This document shows, in pieces, positions 4,887 through 7,046 of a DNA stretch of 7,046 bases. Source of the DNA: an uncultured Oscillochloris sp. (GTDB lineage: Bacteria > Chloroflexota > Chloroflexia > Chloroflexales > Chloroflexaceae); the NCBI GenBank assembly GCA_903877945.1, contig CAIRFY010000355.1, positions 1 through 7,046 on the forward strand, written 5' to 3'. Made by a program: the position numbers and the translations under genes. Each line of letters begins with the position of its first letter. The first letter of the stretch is position 1. The notes beneath the pieces are model-generated. The model saw nothing but the letters and a program-made list of their open reading frames with translations, did no database searches and was not told where the DNA came from.

Positions 4887-6173
4887 ATGTCAGAATCTCC
4901 GCGTGATCTGCCGCCGCTTGCGATAGTACGCCTGCGCCTGCCGCTCTGGCTCGTGGCACCGCTGCTGGTCTTCACTTTGCTGTTCGGTGCTGGTGGTGGA
5001 GTACTGGCCGGTTATTTTTTTAGCCGTCCAGCCAATTGCCCCGAGTCGCCCGAAGTCTGCCAGGAGTTTACGGCCTTCTGGGAGACGTGGAAAATTGCCC
5101 ACGACAATTTTGTTGACCCGAAGGTGATCGATCCCCAGCAGATGACGAGCGGGGCGATCAACGGTATGCTCGATACCTTGGGCGATCAGGGCCACACCCG
5201 CTACCTTAGCCCTCGCGAGGCTACAGCGTGGGATGAGTCGCTGAGCGGTAGTTTCGAGGGCATCGGAGCCTACATCGATGTCCGCAACGGCCAGACGATG
5301 ATCGTTAGTCCCATCGAGGGGTCGCCCGCAGAGCAGGCCGGGATCAAGCCGGGCGACCTGATCCTTTCGGTGGACGGCGTCTCGACCGAGGGTTGGGCTG
5401 TTGAGCAACTCTCGTCGAAGGTGCGCGGGCCAGCGGGCACCACGGTCGTACTGAACGTCCGTCACGTCGGTGCGGAAGCCTCGGTTGATGTGACGATTAA
5501 GCGGGCGAAGGTGGTGGTGCCGAGCGTGAGTTGGCGCATGCTGCCTGACCAAGTGGCTCTGGTGCGGCTTAGCTCGTTCGATCAGAACTCCGGCGACCAG
5601 ATAAAGCGGGCGCTTCAGGAGGCGAAGGGCAAGGGCGCACGGGCGATCATCCTGGATCTGCGCAATAATCCCGGTGGGCTGCTCGGCGAGGCGGTGAACG
5701 TGGCCAGCCAGTTTTTGCCCGAGGGAACGACGGTTCTGTTAGAGGCGAACCGCGCTGGAGAGCGCCAGCCCACCAAGACGAAGTCGGGCGGTGAGGCGCT
5801 CACGATGCCTTTGGTGGTGTTGGTAAACCATAACTCGGCTAGTTCGTCGGAAATCCTCTCTGGGGCGCTCCAGGATGCGAGCCGGGCCACCTTGGTCGGT
5901 ACATCAACCTACGGCACGGGTACGGTACTCACGCCCTACCATATCGCCGGGGGCGGGCGGCTGCTGCTAGGTACCCAGCAGTGGCTCACCCCTGCCGGTC
6001 GGCTGATCCGTGGCCAGGGCATCACTCCTGACGAGAAGATTGATCTGCCGATCAATATCGAACCGCTCTCGCCGGCAGAGGCGGGGACGCTCAACGCCGC
6101 CCAGCTACGCAGCAGCACTGATGTCCAGCTTGTCCGCGCCCTGGAACTGGCATCGAAGGCGGCCAGCCGGTAG
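4887..6173 (+). CDS. Membrane-anchored S41 family C-terminal processing peptidase (CtpA-like) with an atypical catalytic lysine site
   Basis: The 428-residue product has a short cytoplasmic N-terminus and one membrane segment (about 20-44). An extracytoplasmic helical region follows (about 55-118), then a PDZ domain (about 120-205, with AGIKPGDLILSVDG) and the S41 domain (about 215-390, with LDLRNNPGG at 257-264). The motif HNSASSSEI (315-323) holds the predicted nucleophile S319. S41 proteases use a Ser-Lys dyad, with Lys in a 'GKG' motif; here the aligned position reads TYGTGTV, so that Lys is Thr344. The family trims or degrades envelope proteins at their C-termini. Whether this enzyme uses another base or is inactive cannot be told from sequence. 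Start choice: ATG 4887 has AAGG at 4874-4877, nine bases upstream; the in-frame TTG at 4869 has none. C51 and C58 just outside the membrane may pair. The stop is TAG 6171-6173, followed by a strong hairpin. Confidence 0.92.
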   Translation: MSESPRDLPPLAIVRLRLPLWLVAPLLVFTLLFGAGGGVLAGYFFSRPANCPESPEVCQEFTAFWETWKIAHDNFVDPKVIDPQQMTSGAINGMLDTLGDQGHTRYLSPREATAWDESLSGSFEGIGAYIDVRNGQTMIVSPIEGSPAEQAGIKPGDLILSVDGVSTEGWAVEQLSSKVRGPAGTTVVLNVRHVGAEASVDVTIKRAKVVVPSVSWRMLPDQVALVRLSSFDQNSGDQIKRALQEAKGKGARAIILDLRNNPGGLLGEAVNVASQFLPEGTTVLLEANRAGERQPTKTKSGGEALTMPLVVLVNHNSASSSEILSGALQDASRATLVGTSTYGTGTVLTPYHIAGGGRLLLGTQQWLTPAGRLIRGQGITPDEKIDLPINIEPLSPAEAGTLNAAQLRSSTDVQLVRALELASKAASR

Positions 6174-6185
6174 TGTGTTTATACG

Positions 6186-6226
6186 GAAAGGGTTCGGGGA
6201 GGGACAAGCCCTCCCCGAACCCTTTC
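6186..6226. terminator. Perfect 18-bp hairpin, probable bidirectional terminator
   Basis: GAAAGGGTTCGGGGAGGG (6186-6203) pairs without mismatch with 6209-6226 around the loop ACAAG. It lies between the stop of the S41 gene (6173) and the stop of the convergent helical-protein gene (6248). The U-tracts are weak on both sides (TGTGTTT on plus, ATAAACA on minus), so it may act by stem strength alone. It could equally be another dispersed palindromic repeat. Confidence 0.7.
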
Positions 6227-6247
6227 TGTGTTTCCTGGGATAAACTA

Positions 6248-6799
6248 CTAGGGCTGTGTTGGATCGACCGGTGCCTCCGGCACTTCCGGTAGGCTGGCAG
6301 CATGACTGTTCGCCTTCCGAAATGTCTTCAGTGCAGTGCGCAGGGTCTTCACTGCGCCCTCCATTGTCGTGTGTACCTGCACCATCGTCTCGCGGGCCGT
6401 CTTCACCGTTGCGCTGGCCGCGACGGCGTCCGTCACCTTGCCCTGGGCATCGAATCCGGTGTGGTTGACCAGGGCGCTGCTGGCGGTCTGCCAGTCGGCC
6501 CGCGCCGAGGTGAGCTGCTGGCGGAAGGTCGCGAGAGCCTGCTCAATCGCCGTCGTGTCTTTGCCCTTCGCCTGCGCTTTCGTGATAACGGCGGCGACCC
6601 TGTCGGCAAAGGTGCCCATCCTGGTCAGGCGCTGATCCTGGAGCAGCAGGCTCTTCTTGGCCCGCGCATACTCACGTACCAGCACTTTACTCCCGTTGTC
6701 CTTCGGGGCGGCTAAGGCGCTGCTCCAGCCAATGCTCAGCGAAAATATCGCAACTAGCAGCGCGAGTGGCCAACGTGTCCAGCGAATGCTCTGTATCAT
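6248..6799 (-). CDS. Secreted alpha-helical protein of unknown function
   Basis: The 183-residue product starts with a clear signal peptide (basic MIQSIRWTRW, a hydrophobic core at about 11-25, likely cleavage after ALA at 28-30). The mature part is nearly all helical, with charged heptad-like stretches at about 38-110 (VLVREYARAKKSLLLQDQRL, then a segment rich in Q, A and R). A conserved-looking NHTGFDAQGKV turn at 112-122 and another long helix at 126-164 follow. It ends in a Pro-rich acidic tail (PEVPEAPVDPTQP). No catalytic motif, lipobox or cysteine is present. A periplasmic or surface helical-bundle role is plausible, but I do not recognise a named family. Start choice: AGGAGG at 6809-6814 lies nine bases before ATG 6799. 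The frame stays open to 6862, but those extra codons precede the ribosome site. No strong promoter was seen in 6815-6940. Confidence 0.85.
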   Translation of the reverse strand: MIQSIRWTRWPLALLVAIFSLSIGWSSALAAPKDNGSKVLVREYARAKKSLLLQDQRLTRMGTFADRVAAVITKAQAKGKDTTAIEQALATFRQQLTSARADWQTASSALVNHTGFDAQGKVTDAVAASATVKTARETMVQVHTTMEGAVKTLRTALKTFRKANSHAASLPEVPEAPVDPTQP

Positions 6800-6940
6800 G
6801 GTTGTCTTCCTCCTGGTGAGAGGGGGCGTTGCGACCCCAGGCTGTATGTGTGCATCCAGCATGCGGCAGAATTGTGAAGAAATAATGAAGATGAGACGAA
6901 CAGAACCAAAAACAGGACCGGAGTACTGTTCATCGAATTA

Positions 6941-6995
6941 GCCTCAGGAAACCCGTCCGTTTACGGGCGGGAGGAATGAGGCTTGTACGGCCTCA
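6941..6995 (+). ncRNA. Nested hairpin with an alternative pairing partner; transposon-end/omega-RNA-like
   Basis: Outer stem GCCTCA (6941-6946)/TGAGGC (6977-6982) encloses a symmetric internal loop (GGAAA/AGGAA). An inner stem CCCGTCCGT (6952-6960)/ACGGGCGGG (6963-6971) has one wobble pair. The same TGAGGC can instead pair with GCCTCA at 6990-6995, so two exclusive folds exist. The shape 'GAA-CCCGTCC-TTTA-GGGCGGG-AGGA' resembles the right-end hairpin of IS200/IS605 elements. Strand and RNA identity are inferred. Confidence 0.4.
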
Positions 6996-7013
6996 CCCTG
7001 GCGGTAGACGCTC

Positions 7014-7040
7014 CCCTACGCCGCGTGAAGCGGCGCAGGG
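7014..7040. repeat. Hairpin at the right edge
   Basis: CGCCGC (7019-7024) pairs with GCGGCG (7030-7035) around the loop GTGAA. CCC (7014-7016) and GGG (7038-7040) can extend the stem past a small internal loop. It may belong to the same decayed transposon end as the hairpin at 6941-6995. The window stops six bases later, so its context is unknown. Confidence 0.45.
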
Positions 7041-7046
7041 CTGTGA

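Larger units (their letters stand above)
6902..7046 (+). pseudogene. Possible remnant of the 3' end of an IS200/IS605-type tnpB
   Basis: In one plus frame the sequence reads ELASGNPSVYGREE, a TGA at 6977-6979, and then continues GLYGLTLAVDAPLRRVKRRR to the window edge. From memory, the tails of TnpB proteins often contain 'NPSVYG' followed by a basic end, and this part of the gene doubles as the terminal hairpin of the omega RNA. The match is short, is broken by a stop, and has no visible RuvC or zinc-ribbon part. The first dozen residues of the frame (from 6902) do not look like TnpB. Treat it as a hypothesis. Confidence 0.3.

Noticed and set aside
4890..5552. 220-residue minus-strand frame inside the S41 gene
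   Set aside because: It is antisense to a clearly recognised protease domain and is basic and His-rich, as shadow frames usually are.

Overview
The window is a G+C-rich bacterial chromosome segment with five supportable protein genes or gene fragments and an unusually dense set of palindromic repeats. The proteins fit a Chloroflexota (Chloroflexales-like) genome best. There is a large secreted LVIVD-repeat protein ending in a short 'LLPVVIR' tail, a membrane-anchored S41 (CtpA-type) protease with an atypical 'GTGTV' catalytic-lysine region, and a small secreted helical protein. The assignment rests on family resemblance recalled from memory, not on a search.

Left part (1-3486): the tail of a plus-strand gene may end at 81. 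It faces a 1045-residue secreted LVIVD-repeat protein on the minus strand (216-3353). Upstream of that gene is a roughly 95-bp palindromic element whose core is a pair of GTAG-headed REP-like hairpins.

Central part (3487-4620): this is the most interesting stretch. It is a minus-strand type II toxin-antitoxin operon taken over by palindromic elements. The promoter (TTGATA-N17-TACAAT), the ribosome site and the first 22 codons of a Phd/YefM-type antitoxin are intact. A 142-bp near-perfect palindrome then enters the reading frame and ends it after 20 foreign codons, and the usual rest of the antitoxin is absent. A second palindromic element fills the gap up to a complete VapC/FitB-like PIN-domain toxin and reaches into the toxin's ribosome-binding region. 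A third element, with perfect 18-bp terminal inverted repeats and a 10-bp target-site duplication, sits just upstream of the promoter. The palindrome inside the antitoxin and the one downstream of the toxin share arm sequences, so they look like one family with exchangeable cores.

Right part (4620-7046): a plus-strand transcription unit probably starts near 4751. It would carry a 25-codon A+T-rich leader ORF and then the S41 protease (4887-6173). A perfect 18-bp hairpin separates the protease from a convergent gene for a secreted helical protein (6248-6799, minus). The right edge holds a nested hairpin and a coding-like trace resembling the 3' end of an IS200/IS605-type tnpB. No rRNA, tRNA, CRISPR array or complete transposase was seen.
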